A stretch of 41,465 nt of DNA, from NCBI GenBank assembly GCA_025453975.1, contig JALOPI010000034.1, positions 1 through 41,465 of the forward strand, given 5' to 3'. Below the pieces are notes generated by a model. That model searched no databases and was not told the DNA's origin. It was given only the letters and a program-made list of their open reading frames with translations. A program made the translations under genes and the position numbers. Position 1 is the first letter of the stretch; each line of letters begins with the position of its first letter. This document shows, piece after piece, positions 17,094 through 25,741 of the stretch. The stretch is from Syntrophobacteraceae bacterium (GTDB lineage: Bacteria > Desulfobacterota > Syntrophobacteria > Syntrophobacterales > Syntrophobacteraceae).

Positions 17094-17165
17094 AGAGAAG
17101 AATCAAACCGTTAAGTAGCTGAAGTATAGAGATAAAAGCTGTTCTAAAGGCTCCGCGTGAACCTT

Positions 17166-17227
17166 ACATTTTTGTGCGATAATGTGAATCGTTTCTGAAG
17201 ATATGGCTGAAGAGCACAAAAATGTGC
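17166..17227 (-). promoter_or_regulatory. Two NtrC-like enhancer sites upstream of glnB
   Basis: GCACAAAAATGTGC (17214-17227) is a perfect palindrome close to the enterobacterial NtrC site (GCACCAAAATGGTGC), one base shorter in the centre. ACATTTTTGTGC (17166-17177) is an exact inverse copy of twelve of its bases. They are about 48 bases apart and lie 75-135 bases upstream of the sigma-54 promoter, the usual enhancer distance. Confidence 0.6.
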
Positions 17228-17373
17228 GAAGAGAAGGGCGGAATAGGAACGGTGCGGGGCCGATGCCGTGGAAGCATGCTCGTTGACTTGAAGCGTGAAT
17301 TCAACAGCATCGAGGTGGGAGGCGCCCCGTGGGTCAGGGCCCGGTTTGAAGGGCTTGGATGGCGGCGGTGTGG

Positions 17374-17395
17374 GAGGGGCTCCACACGGCCCCTC
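17374..17395 (-). terminator. Hairpin at the end of trmI
   Basis: GAGGGGC (17374-17380) and GCCCCTC (17389-17395) pair perfectly around an eight-base loop. The stem overlaps the trmI stop codon on the minus strand. No T run follows, so this is a weak terminator candidate. Confidence 0.35.
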
Positions 17396-18212
17396 AGGTT
17401 GGATCGGCAGCCTTTTCGGGCGCCGCCGCAGCCGGCCGCTGGCGCTGAACCTTGCGGGCCACCATGATGAAGCCGGTGTGCGCCACCATGCGGTCGAAGG
17501 GGCGCGCCCTCAGCTCGTCCACCTTCCAGTCCCGCTTGAGCACCTCGAAGGTGCTCACATTGGCGAAGCCACAGGCTTTGAGCTCGCGCCACATCCACTG
17601 GACCTGGCCCACGTTGGGGCTGAGGCTCACCAGGAGCCCCCCCTCGCGGATCAGGCGGCTCACCGGGCCGACGGCGTGCCAGGGCTCGGGCAGATCCAGA
17701 AAGACGCGGTCCACCAGGCAATGCAGCCCGAAATCCTGGATATCCCCGATGACCAGCTCGAATGATGGGGGCCTGCCGCCGAAGTAGCGGCTCACGTTCT
17801 CCATGGCCAGTGCCGCGAACTCCGGCCGCTTTTCCACCGAGATGAGACGGCCCCGCTCTCCGATGGCCCGCAGCAGGCAAAGGCTCAGTGCCCCCGAGCC
17901 CACGCCGGACTCGAGAACGGTCTGCCCGGGGTGAAGGTCCGCGTAAAACACCATGGCGGCCAGATCCTTGGGGTAGATGATCTGGGTCTGTCGCTTCATG
18001 TTGAGGATGTAGTCCTCGAGGCTCACCCGAAAGAGGAAGAGCTTGGCACCCGTGCCGGTCTCCAGGACGTCGCCCTCGGACCTCCCCACCACATCCGTCA
18101 GGTGTATGGTGCCGAGGTGGCACGAGTAGGGTGCGTCCTCGATCTTCACGAGCCATTTCTTGCCCTTCTGGGAGGTCAGAAGAACCCATTCGCCGAGTGA
18201 GAAGCCTGCCAT
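17394..18212 (-). CDS. trmI: tRNA (adenine-N1)-methyltransferase, TrmI family
   Basis: Methylates A58 of tRNA with S-adenosylmethionine, forming m1A in the T loop. In 272 residues: an N-terminal beta domain (GEWVLLTSQKGKKWLVKIED), QIIYPKDLAAMVFYADLHPGQTVLE, the SAM-binding GVGSGALSLCLLRAIG, an acidic VEKRPEF, and the catalytic-loop motif VFLDLPEPWHA typical of TrmI. The C-terminus carries a Pro/Ala/Gln-rich tail. The ATG at 18212 is chosen because the fold begins at GFSLGEWV; the longer frame encodes only low-complexity sequence. It stands alone between glnB and a divergent secreted-protein gene. Confidence 0.93.
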   Translation of the reverse strand: MAGFSLGEWVLLTSQKGKKWLVKIEDAPYSCHLGTIHLTDVVGRSEGDVLETGTGAKLFLFRVSLEDYILNMKRQTQIIYPKDLAAMVFYADLHPGQTVLESGVGSGALSLCLLRAIGERGRLISVEKRPEFAALAMENVSRYFGGRPPSFELVIGDIQDFGLHCLVDRVFLDLPEPWHAVGPVSRLIREGGLLVSLSPNVGQVQWMWRELKACGFANVSTFEVLKRDWKVDELRARPFDRMVAHTGFIMVARKVQRQRPAAAAPEKAADPT

Positions 18213-18562
18213 GGTTCGCGTCCACTCCCAATGAAGGTCGACAGATGGTGGAGATGGTGCCCGGGTCGGAGTGGGTGGCACCATAGGAGAGGGAGCGCGC
18301 CGCGTCAACCGGTTTCTGGCCGGGGAAACTCGTTGCCAAATTCACTGCATGTCTCTATGTTTATCGGGCGTTATCCCATGCGGAAGATCATGGGGCGGGT
18401 GAGGGAAGCCTGCTTCCGGAGATCCCTCTGCCCGACCTTCTCTCCTCCCATGGACGGATGGGGGTGAAGCCCCTTGGCGACGCGCCGTGGGGCGCAATTT
18501 CGTCCCCGTGGTCCAGCCCGTTTCGGGGCCCGGAAGTGAACCGTTTTGGTGCGAGGATGATC

Positions 18563-19048
18563 ATGATGCGGATCCGGCTGAAGGCGTGGAGTGTGCTGCT
18601 GATGGTGGCTGTCCTGTGTATGGCGTCGACCTCCCACTCCGGGGAGGGGCCCGACCTGGCGGGATGGGAAAAGGGCAGCGCCTACAACAAGTTTTACGAT
18701 GCCAGCGAGTCCGATGAGTTCAAGGGCGTGGTGGAGGAGGTCGTCGAGATCACGCCCATGACTGGCATGGCTCCCGGCCTGGGTCTCAGGATCAAGGACC
18801 AGGACGGGGACCTGGTGGAGGTGCATCTCGGTCCCAAATCCTTCGTGAAGCTGGACTCCATCGGGTTGAAGAAGGGCGACAAGGTGAAGGTCAAGGGGGT
18901 TTGGGCGGGTCTGAACGGCAAGGACGTTTTCCTGGCATCCAAGGTCAAGAAGGCCGAGGATGTCGAGCTCAAGGTGAGAAGGACCCGCGACGGGGCTCCC
19001 TACTGGACCTTCACACCCGAGGAGCTGGCCAGGGAGAAGTCGGAATGA
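18563..19048 (+). CDS. Exported small protein with OB-fold-like domain
   Basis: A 161-residue protein with a signal peptide (RIRLKAWSVLLMVAVLCMASTSHS). The mature part contains a beta-rich stretch (EFKGVVEEVVEITPM...LGLRIKDQDGDLVEVHLGPKSFV...GLKKGDKVKVKGVWA) with the rhythm of a small OB-fold or similar beta-barrel in periplasmic proteins. This is inference; no catalytic motif is seen. ATGs at 18557, 18563 and 18566 are possible; GAGG at 18553 fits 18563 best. The following pseudogene starts inside its stop region. Confidence 0.7.
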   Translation: MMRIRLKAWSVLLMVAVLCMASTSHSGEGPDLAGWEKGSAYNKFYDASESDEFKGVVEEVVEITPMTGMAPGLGLRIKDQDGDLVEVHLGPKSFVKLDSIGLKKGDKVKVKGVWAGLNGKDVFLASKVKKAEDVELKVRRTRDGAPYWTFTPEELAREKSE

Positions 19049-19248
19049 TGGGGGGATGCCGGCGCCCCCGTCGGATGTGCGTCACCCTGGGCTATTTGTT
19101 CGAGGATGCCATGCGCCGGGTCGTGGCCTCCCATCCCGCCCGGAGGTTCATTCACATCGAGGGGATGGTCCCGGGAGACAACATCGCCTGCTACGATTTC
19201 AGGTCCGAGGGAGGGGGCTTCCTGGCCGGCCTCGTGGCGGGGCTTTAA
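19045..19248 (+). pseudogene. Remnant of a PnrA/BMP-type ABC substrate-binding protein
   Basis: The frame encodes LGYLFEDAMRRVVASHPARRF, IHIEGMVPGDNIACYDFRSE and GGGFLAGLVAGL. This resembles the segment of basic membrane proteins (PnrA-like nucleoside-binding lipoproteins) in which a phenylalanine-rich helix, a PDxxFxxID strand and an EGSFLAG motif follow each other. Family members have over 300 residues; only about 55 are left, with no signal peptide and no flanking ABC genes. A decayed gene or a transferred fragment is the likely explanation. Confidence 0.5.
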
Positions 19249-19726
19249 ACCAAAACTCGTAAAGTCGCCGGGGGGGGCCCTGCGATCCGTGGCTCCACCC
19301 CTATGGGTGCTTCCTCCGCCGACGGCAGCCATCCCTTCGAGTGGGCCGGGTACGGCGAAGCCCGTTGGGAAGAGCCCATTTCCACACACCTGGTCCTGAA
19401 ACCTCCTTGACACGGAGCCAGCATCATAGCTATTAATCATCTTAAGATATCAGCTCATGCTGAGCGCTTTTAATCCCTTTCACGTTTCCGTTCCGGATTC
19501 TGAAATTTGATGTTTTCCATTCGACCCTTCAACTGAAAGATCTGATCAGCCACACAAGCTCCACGACGACGTTCCGGAAAATTCATCAAGCCTCTCTCGA
19601 TTCAGAGAGCTCATTGAAATCAAGATCGACACGAGCCAGGGGATCCCTGGATGTCCCGTGCCTGCCGACGATGGTGGGACGACTGTTCCAGGGCCTGCTT
19701 CATACCACATGATTGAGGTGAGACTT
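19249..19726. other. Gene-free leader region before the FHA/kinase operon
   Basis: 478 bases without a supported gene. It is AT-richer from about 19400 to 19640 and contains the promoter at 19407-19436, a short hairpin (CTCTCT 19592-19597 with AGAGAG 19604-19609), and a 280-base untranslated leader. I see no riboswitch I can name. Confidence 0.5.
19407..19436 (+). promoter_or_regulatory. Strong sigma-70-like promoter for the FHA/kinase operon
   Basis: A perfect -35 TTGACA (19407-19412) and a near-perfect -10 TATTAA (19431-19436) stand 18 bases apart. Transcription would start near 19443, leaving a leader of about 280 bases before the first gene at 19727. No comparable promoter was noticed inside the following gene run. 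Confidence 0.6.
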
Positions 19727-21331
19727 ATGTGGTTGAGAATACTGGCATTGATCAGCATGACCTGCCTTTTTGCTCCGATTTCAGCCATGGGGGAGCTCCC
19801 ATGGCGGATGGGGCCGGTTTATACGGACCGCGCGGGGGAGGTCTCCGTCGTCGTGGAGCTGCCTCAAGGCTTCACGCCCGAAGCTTCGGATTTTCGCCTC
19901 ATGGATGGCGGCGAGGTCCTGGCCACCGGACGTCGCGACAGCTCGTTCAAGGAATCCCGAAGAGGTCTTGCACTGGTGCTGTGCGTGGACGTGAGCAAGA
20001 CCATGAAGGGGGACCCCCTGAAGGATACCCGGGACGCCCTTCTGGCATTCCTTCGCATCCGACGGGCTGACAGACCGGACGACCGCGTCGCACTCGTCTC
20101 GTTTGCCGACGAGGTGGCGGTGGAGTCATCCTTCGAGGATAAGCCGGATCAGCTGTTTGAACAGGTTCGCGGCCTTCGCCCTCGAGGAAGATTCACGCGG
20201 CTTTATCAGGCGCTCTATACCGCCCTGGACATGCTGCAGGCCCCCCGTCTTCCGGAGCGCCGGCGCATCATCGTGATCTCGGACGGCAAGGACGAAGGCA
20301 GCGCCGAGAGCCTCGAAACGGTGAGTCGCAAGGCGCGGGAGCGCGGCATTCCCATCGATGCCGTGGGGCGCGGGAAGATCGATTCACAGTATTTCGACGC
20401 CCTTGCCGGCCTGGCGAGGCAGACCGGGGGGCAGTCCGTTCCCTTCGCACCCGACAGGGTGTCGGTCCAGGATGCCCTCGACCGGCTCTACTGGGACCTG
20501 TTGGAAACGACCCGGGTCGTCACCTTTTCGTATGAAATGGAGGAGCCGGTCCAAAGGACGCGGACGGCCGAAATCGAGCTGCTGCGGCCGGGGGGGGGCT
20601 CCGAGAAAGCTCCACTGCCGGTCGGCATACCGGTCAAAAAGGCGCCGAAGGTTACGGCGGAGAAGAACGGGGTGCAAGGGGATGGCGTCAAGGTGCCTCC
20701 CCCTCCCCCGGAGAAGTCCTGGCTTGAAAGGCTTCTCCTCAAGGTGAGGGAGCATCCCTGGACCTTCCTGCTGCTGGGGGCGCTTCTGGTGGGAGGAGTA
20801 ATCGCTCTGTGGGCCCAGCGTCCGCGCCAGAAGCCCGTCGAGGGAGTTGGGGCGGTCGAGGCGAAGCGGGAATCGGCGTCGGTGGGGGAAGCCAGCGAGC
20901 CAGCGGAGGGCCCGGTTTCGGCGGGCATCCTCGTCGAGGGTGAGGAAGCCCGCACGGTGGCGGCCTTCCACCCATCTGAGCGCAGGACCCTCGTGGGGGC
21001 GTACACCTTTCCCACTCCCAGGATCGGTGAGCCCGCCGCTGCTCTCGTGGGGATGAGCGGGCCGATGCAGGGGGAAAGGTTTCTCATCCAGAGGGAGCAT
21101 TTCGCCATTGGGGCAGCCCAGGACAACGATCTGCCTGTTTCCCGCGACGATTTTGTCTCCAGACATCACGCAGCCATTCGGTACGAGAAGGGTAGCCTGG
21201 TGATTCTGGACAGCGGATCGCGGAACGGGACCTTCGTCAACGAAGCCGCGGTGACGGACGCCGGCTGCGAGCTGCAGACGGGGGATCTCATCCGGGTGGG
21301 GGAATCGGTCTTCAGAGTCGAGGAGGCTTGA
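19727..21331 (+). CDS. Membrane vWA-FHA protein
   Basis: A 534-residue envelope protein joining two signalling modules. A signal peptide (residues 1-20) leads to a von Willebrand A domain (about 80-270) with a MIDAS-type metal site, DVSKT at 88-92 and SDG at 185-187, outside the cytoplasm. After a Pro-rich linker, a membrane helix (about 344-363, WTFLLLGALLVGGVIALW) places the C-terminal FHA domain (about 458-531, DNDLPVSRDDFVSRHHA and SGSRNGTFVN) in the cytoplasm, where it can bind phosphothreonine. The ATG at 19727 has GAGGTGA upstream and begins the signal sequence. It is the first gene of the operon that encodes the kinase and phosphatase. A role as bridge between an external ligand and kinase substrates is inferred. 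Confidence 0.88.
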   Translation: MWLRILALISMTCLFAPISAMGELPWRMGPVYTDRAGEVSVVVELPQGFTPEASDFRLMDGGEVLATGRRDSSFKESRRGLALVLCVDVSKTMKGDPLKDTRDALLAFLRIRRADRPDDRVALVSFADEVAVESSFEDKPDQLFEQVRGLRPRGRFTRLYQALYTALDMLQAPRLPERRRIIVISDGKDEGSAESLETVSRKARERGIPIDAVGRGKIDSQYFDALAGLARQTGGQSVPFAPDRVSVQDALDRLYWDLLETTRVVTFSYEMEEPVQRTRTAEIELLRPGGGSEKAPLPVGIPVKKAPKVTAEKNGVQGDGVKVPPPPPEKSWLERLLLKVREHPWTFLLLGALLVGGVIALWAQRPRQKPVEGVGAVEAKRESASVGEASEPAEGPVSAGILVEGEEARTVAAFHPSERRTLVGAYTFPTPRIGEPAAALVGMSGPMQGERFLIQREHFAIGAAQDNDLPVSRDDFVSRHHAAIRYEKGSLVILDSGSRNGTFVNEAAVTDAGCELQTGDLIRVGESVFRVEEA

Positions 21332-21410
21332 GGGGTGCTGTTGAGGGTTTTGGGAGCAGGTCTTTTGGCAGGCACGTTTCATCCACCAAATGTTGATTGA
21401 GGAGATTGAA

Positions 21411-22106
21411 ATGGGAAGCTCGGAGGATCGCACGCCGCGAGAATGCCCCAAAGGCCACAACATTGACCCCAACTGGGTGGAGTGTCCTTACTGCAAGGCT
21501 GAGGAGCGGGCGAGGCAGAAGAGCAGTCCGCCGGAGGCGGGTGCTGCTCCCGACGACCGTCGTACACGGGTGGGGGAGGTTCAGGAGATGGAAGACAGAA
21601 GGCAGACCAGGACCATGTCGGTGGGTGGCGAGCGCAGGGCGGAGGGACACCTGGGAGTGGGAGATACCCGGCGCATCGTGGGATTCATCATCACTTACAG
21701 CTGGAAGCCTCAGGGCATCGCGTTCTTTGTCCGGGAAGGCAAGAATTTCATCGGAAGCGGCAAGGTGACCAGTGATGCCTCCCATCCCGACTGTGACGTG
21801 ATCATTCGGGAAGATCAGAGGATGTCCAGCGAGCATGCCCTGATCCTCTGTCGACGGGGGCAGTTCGAGATCATGGACCAGGCCAGCAGCAACGGCACGC
21901 TGTTGAATGGCAAGTCATTGTTGGCCAACCAGTCGGTGGAGCTGTCCAACGGGGCCCTCATCGAGACTGGCGACACGCTCTGGCGTTTCGTCATGGTCGA
22001 GCCCCCGCCGTTGACTCAGCGCGCTTCCGGACAGACACCGCCAGCCGAGGAGGAGACCGTCGCCATACCCTCGGGGGGAGAACGGGACCAAACGACCGTC
22101 AGATGA
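21411..22106 (+). CDS. Zinc-ribbon FHA domain protein
   Basis: A cytoplasmic 231-residue protein. A CPKGH...CPYCK zinc ribbon sits at the start. A Thr-containing linker (RRTRVGEV, RQTRTMSVG) follows and could be phosphorylated by the operon's kinase. An FHA domain lies in the second half (NFIGSGKVTSDASHPDCDVIIREDQRMSSEHALI, SSNGTLLNG). This zinc ribbon, Thr-rich linker and FHA order resembles GarA/FhaA-type kinase substrates. The ATG at 21411 has a textbook GAGGAG at six bases; an alternative ATG at 21390 does not. Confidence 0.87.
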   Translation: MGSSEDRTPRECPKGHNIDPNWVECPYCKAEERARQKSSPPEAGAAPDDRRTRVGEVQEMEDRRQTRTMSVGGERRAEGHLGVGDTRRIVGFIITYSWKPQGIAFFVREGKNFIGSGKVTSDASHPDCDVIIREDQRMSSEHALILCRRGQFEIMDQASSNGTLLNGKSLLANQSVELSNGALIETGDTLWRFVMVEPPPLTQRASGQTPPAEEETVAIPSGGERDQTTVR

Positions 22107-22212
22107 TGGGGGCCGTTTTCAAGGACTCCCTCGGCCCCGGCCTCCATGCCGTGGAGGGTGCGTCCCGCGCGGGGGGGCGGGTCTCGAGTCGGGCCCGGGA
22201 AGGAGCCGTGCG

Positions 22213-23175
22213 ATGCTGGATTCAGCCATCAAGGTATTTGATTCCATCATTTATCCATTGCTGACCCTCGTTGTGTACAGCGGCCTCGTTTACCTGTTCA
22301 GGGACAGGATATCCCAGTTGGAGCTCGACCCCAAAAGGCGCACTTTCAAGATTTCCTTCGAAAAGGACGCCGAAAAATCCAAGGGGCTTGCCCAGAATGT
22401 CAAGGACAAGGTCTCCGATGCTCGATCCCTGGAAGCGGCCGAGCGTGTGGTCGATTACGCGAGCCTGGGGGCCAGGGATATCGTCCTCACGGCTTGGGGG
22501 CGGGTGTATCAGAGCGTCATGGATGCTTTCGCCGCCAACGGGATTTCCCTGCCCGGACCCGACGGGATGCCGCGGGCCCTGCGTCGCCTGGGGCAGGTCA
22601 GCGGGATGGATTCCCGCGTCGTCAGTCTCATCGAGTCTCTTCTGCAGTCTGGAGAGGACCTGGCCAGAGCCACCGGTCTTTTCCCATCTCAGGAGCCGGC
22701 CAGGGATTACGGAGAGGCCGCTTCCATTGCCGTGGCTCACCTGATGGCGAGCATTCCTCAACCGGTGGTGGGCAACGATCCCGAGGTGCAGCGTCGCCAG
22801 ACGGTGGTCGGCGAGCGGTTTCCCCAGCCCCGGTCGGGGGAGCCCGCCGTGTGGCTCTCGGGCATCGAGGGGAAAGTGACGGGGCGCCGCTACCCCGTCG
22901 AGGGAGAGCGCTTCCGCATGGGGGCCGGCTCGGACAACGACCTGGTCATCGAGGGGGACCAGTATGTGTCCCAGCGCCATGCCGAGCTTCGCTACCTGGA
23001 GGGAGGGCTTTTCATTTCGGACCTCGGGTCGCGCAACGGTACCTATCTGAACGGCGAGCGCGTGACGTCCAGGGCCGTCGCTGTTCGACGTGGCGACAGG
23101 ATCAGGCTTGGGGGCTGCACCCTGCGGATAGTGGATGGATCCACGTCCTCCCGGGAGCCGACCCCGGTGCCATGA
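22213..23175 (+). CDS. Membrane-anchored FHA domain protein
   Basis: A 320-residue protein with an N-terminal membrane segment (IIYPLLTLVVYSGLVYLF), then a charged helical region of unknown fold (about 40-205). A C-terminal FHA domain (about 228-312) has RMGAGSDNDLVIEGDQYVSQRHAEL and GSRNGTYLNGE. All phosphothreonine-binding residues appear present. A GGAAGGAG site precedes the ATG. It is the third FHA protein in a row. Confidence 0.87.
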   Translation: MLDSAIKVFDSIIYPLLTLVVYSGLVYLFRDRISQLELDPKRRTFKISFEKDAEKSKGLAQNVKDKVSDARSLEAAERVVDYASLGARDIVLTAWGRVYQSVMDAFAANGISLPGPDGMPRALRRLGQVSGMDSRVVSLIESLLQSGEDLARATGLFPSQEPARDYGEAASIAVAHLMASIPQPVVGNDPEVQRRQTVVGERFPQPRSGEPAVWLSGIEGKVTGRRYPVEGERFRMGAGSDNDLVIEGDQYVSQRHAELRYLEGGLFISDLGSRNGTYLNGERVTSRAVAVRRGDRIRLGGCTLRIVDGSTSSREPTPVP

Positions 23176-23293
23176 GCGCCGGCGCGGCTCATGAGGATGG
23201 CCCCGTAACGGGCAGCCGGCATCGGACATCGTTTCCAAGGGGTGATGACTTGGGCCGTGCTGCCTCGGTCGGCTGATTTCAGGTGGTGAAGCG

Positions 23294-24349
23294 ATGACCT
23301 CCCACGAGATGAAGCTGGAAATCAGCGCTCTGTCCGAAACGGGGTACGTTCGGGAAGAGAACCAGGACCGCATGAGCGGGTCCCTGATTCCCCTGGGGCA
23401 CGTGCTCATCGTGGCCGACGGCATGGGGGGGCACAAGGGGGGAGCCCTGGCGGCCCAGCTCACCGTCGAGGAGCTGCAGACCCAACTGGCGGCGGCTCCC
23501 GCCGATGCCCCCATCGAGGATACCATCCGGGGCGCCTTCAAGGCGGCGAACGAGACCGTTTACCAGCAGGCCCACGCAGGGGACCCGACCACCGAGGGCA
23601 TGGGATCGACGGCGCTGGTGCTGCTCGTTCGGGGCGAGGTGGCCCGGCTGGCCCACGTGGGAGACAGCCGGGCGTATCTCTTCCGTGCGGGGCGCCTCAA
23701 GCAGCTGACCCGGGACCACACCCTGGTGCAGCGCATGGTCGACGCGGGGATGCTGACACCCGAGGAAGCGGCGGATCATCCGGATGCGAGCATCCTGGCG
23801 CGGGCCATGGGAACAAGGGCTGAAGTCGAGGTGGAGATCTCCGGCCCCCTGGTCCTGCGGGATGGCGATGCCTTGCTCCTCTGCTCCGATGGGCTAACCG
23901 GGTATGTGCCCGAGCGGGAGATCGAATCGGTCCTTTGCGGCTCCGCGGCGGTTCAGGACATCCCCGGGGCGCTGGTTCGCCTCGCCCTGGACCGCGGGGG
24001 CAGGGACAACGTGACGGTACAGTTCGTTCAGGTCGGCAGGCGGAAGGCTCGCTGCCATCCGCGTGAGGGGAAGGGGGGGGGTGTGTCGGGCTCATGGCTT
24101 AGGGCCGCCGCGGCTTTTGCTCTGGGAGTGGGGCTGGGGGCCGGCGGAGTGTTTCTTCACGACAGAGGAAAGCCTGCGGCGCCGCCGGAGGCCACAGGGA
24201 TATCGCAGGACCGGTCCAGGGAGGGATCGGAGAGGCAAGGCATGGAACAGAGCGGGCGTGAAGCGGAGGAGGAGATGAAAAAGGTCAGGAGTGAGCTGGA
24301 GGCTTGCAGGGAGCGGCTCTCCGCATTCGAGCAGCCGAAGCCCAGATAG
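23294..24349 (+). CDS. PP2C-type Ser/Thr protein phosphatase with membrane tail
   Basis: Removes phosphate from Ser/Thr residues; the likely antagonist of the kinase at 26944. The PP2C domain (residues 1-248) has ENQDR (22-26), ADGMGGH (D42), GSTALVLL, HVGDSRAYL, the CSDGLTGYV aspartate (D199) and GGRDNVTV (D238), all the metal ligands of the family. A membrane helix (about 268-288) and a short coiled coil follow. A PppA/Stp1-like phosphatase with a C-terminal anchor puts its catalytic part in the cytoplasm. Confidence 0.95.
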   Translation: MTSHEMKLEISALSETGYVREENQDRMSGSLIPLGHVLIVADGMGGHKGGALAAQLTVEELQTQLAAAPADAPIEDTIRGAFKAANETVYQQAHAGDPTTEGMGSTALVLLVRGEVARLAHVGDSRAYLFRAGRLKQLTRDHTLVQRMVDAGMLTPEEAADHPDASILARAMGTRAEVEVEISGPLVLRDGDALLLCSDGLTGYVPEREIESVLCGSAAVQDIPGALVRLALDRGGRDNVTVQFVQVGRRKARCHPREGKGGGVSGSWLRAAAAFALGVGLGAGGVFLHDRGKPAAPPEATGISQDRSREGSERQGMEQSGREAEEEMKKVRSELEACRERLSAFEQPKPR

Positions 24350-24512
24350 TCCTCGGGCCAGGGCGCCCGCATTCCCCGTGGCTCCTTCGCGGGACGGGCG
24401 GCGCCGCATTGGGGAGGGATGGGAGAGCATCCCGGGGCATCTTCCGGCTCACCATCGCCAGGGTGACTTCGGTTTTGAACCATGAACCATGAAGGTCAGG
24501 AGAGGAGAAGTC

Positions 24513-25139
24513 ATGAAGAAGCTCGTGGTTCTTGCACTGGTGTTGTGCCTGGTCCCGGCCTGCGCCACCGAAAGCCAGCAGGCCAAGACCGAGGGGACTC
24601 TCGGGGGCGCCGCCATCGGGGCCGCTCTGGGCGCGGGGATCGGAGCCCTCGTGGGCGGCGGAAGGGGCGCGGCCATCGGAGCCGGGGTGGGCGCCGGAGT
24701 CGGCGCGCTGGCGGGGTATTCCTATGCCAACAACGTCGTGGAGAGGCGCAAGGCCCTGGCCGGCAGGGAGAATGACCTGGATGCCCGCATTCAATATGCC
24801 CGCGGCGTGAACGAAGATGCTCGTGCCTACAATCAGTCCCTCGAGCAGGAGATCCAGACCGCCGAGCTGGAAATCAACAAGCTGAAGGCTCAGAGCCAGC
24901 AGCAGCAGGCGACTCGACAGGCCCTGGCCAGGAAGAAGCAGGATCTCAACAAGAAGGTTCAGGAAGCCAACGAGTCCCTCGCCCTGACCCAGCGGGAGCT
25001 CGACGACCTGCGAACGTTCCGTTCCCAGCAGACCCAGAGGTCGGCCCAGCTGGATGCCGAGATCAAGTCCCTGGAAAAGACCGAGGCGCAGCTGAGGGAG
25101 AATGCCAGCAGGCTGGCATCCCTCAACCAGCGTATTTAG
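24513..25139 (+). CDS. Glycine-zipper coiled-coil lipoprotein
   Basis: A 208-residue exported protein. The signal peptide ends in a lipobox (LCLVPAC), so a lipid anchor is expected. Next is a glycine zipper (GGAAIGAALGAGIGALVGGGRGAAIGAGVGA, written here by its GxxxG rhythm, about residues 30-65), as in the 17-kDa antigen/YmgG families. A long Gln/Glu/Lys-rich coiled coil runs to the end. The ATG at 24513 with AGGAGAGGAGAAG upstream starts the signal peptide; the longer frame would spoil it. It may be an envelope component or sensor partner of the kinase system. Confidence 0.82.
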   Translation: MKKLVVLALVLCLVPACATESQQAKTEGTLGGAAIGAALGAGIGALVGGGRGAAIGAGVGAGVGALAGYSYANNVVERRKALAGRENDLDARIQYARGVNEDARAYNQSLEQEIQTAELEINKLKAQSQQQQATRQALARKKQDLNKKVQEANESLALTQRELDDLRTFRSQQTQRSAQLDAEIKSLEKTEAQLRENASRLASLNQRI

Positions 25140-25297
25140 CGCATGGGGGTCGAAGTGTCGCACGGGCATGAAATCCATGCTGGACGCCAGGCGCCGAAAG
25201 AAGCACCGGCGGCGGGATCGGGATTCGGGGCATGACCGAATCCGGATGTTTCGGGAATGTACCGGGCGAGATGGAGACCGACAAGGGAGATTCGAAA

Positions 25298-25741
25298 ATG
25301 CGCAAGATGTTGTGGTTCATGACTCTTTGCATGGGTTGGGTTTTGGTCGGGTGCCAGCACAGCGCCCTCATGACCATGCAGCAGGAAAACCGTGAATCGG
25401 AAGGGCGCATCGTTTCCAAGGAGCGGGAGCTGCGAGACCTGGAAACGGAAAGGATGATCCTGGAAGAAGACAAGGAGAGCCTCCTTGATGAGCTGGACAG
25501 CAGGCAGATGTCCCTCGACGAGGTTGCCACCCGCCTGGACAGACTTCGAAAGCAGAATGCCCGACTGAGGGCGGATACCGATCGAGAGCGCGGAAAGAAG
25601 GCGGATCTCGACGCGCGGATCGCGCAGTGCCAAAGGGAGATAGACGCCCTTGAAAGGAACGACCAGTTGTCCACGGCGGAGAAGGCCAGACGAATCGAGG
25701 ACCTGAAGGACAGAATCAGAGCCTTGCTGAAGATCAGGTGA
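25298..25741 (+). CDS. Coiled-coil lipoprotein
   Basis: A 147-residue exported protein with a lipobox (GWVLVGC) and a mature part that is almost entirely charged coiled coil (RESEGRIVSKERELRDLETE and onward). GGGAGA stands eight bases before the ATG. Its last codons overlap the start of the S41 protease gene, so the two are coupled. With the preceding gene it gives the cassette two surface or periplasmic coiled-coil proteins. Function is unknown. Confidence 0.8.
   Translation: MRKMLWFMTLCMGWVLVGCQHSALMTMQQENRESEGRIVSKERELRDLETERMILEEDKESLLDELDSRQMSLDEVATRLDRLRKQNARLRADTDRERGKKADLDARIAQCQREIDALERNDQLSTAEKARRIEDLKDRIRALLKIR

Noticed and set aside
24474..24490. Tandem GAACCATGAACCATGAA as a repeat element
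   Set aside because: Only two short units; it explains nothing beyond alternative ATGs upstream of the lipoprotein start.
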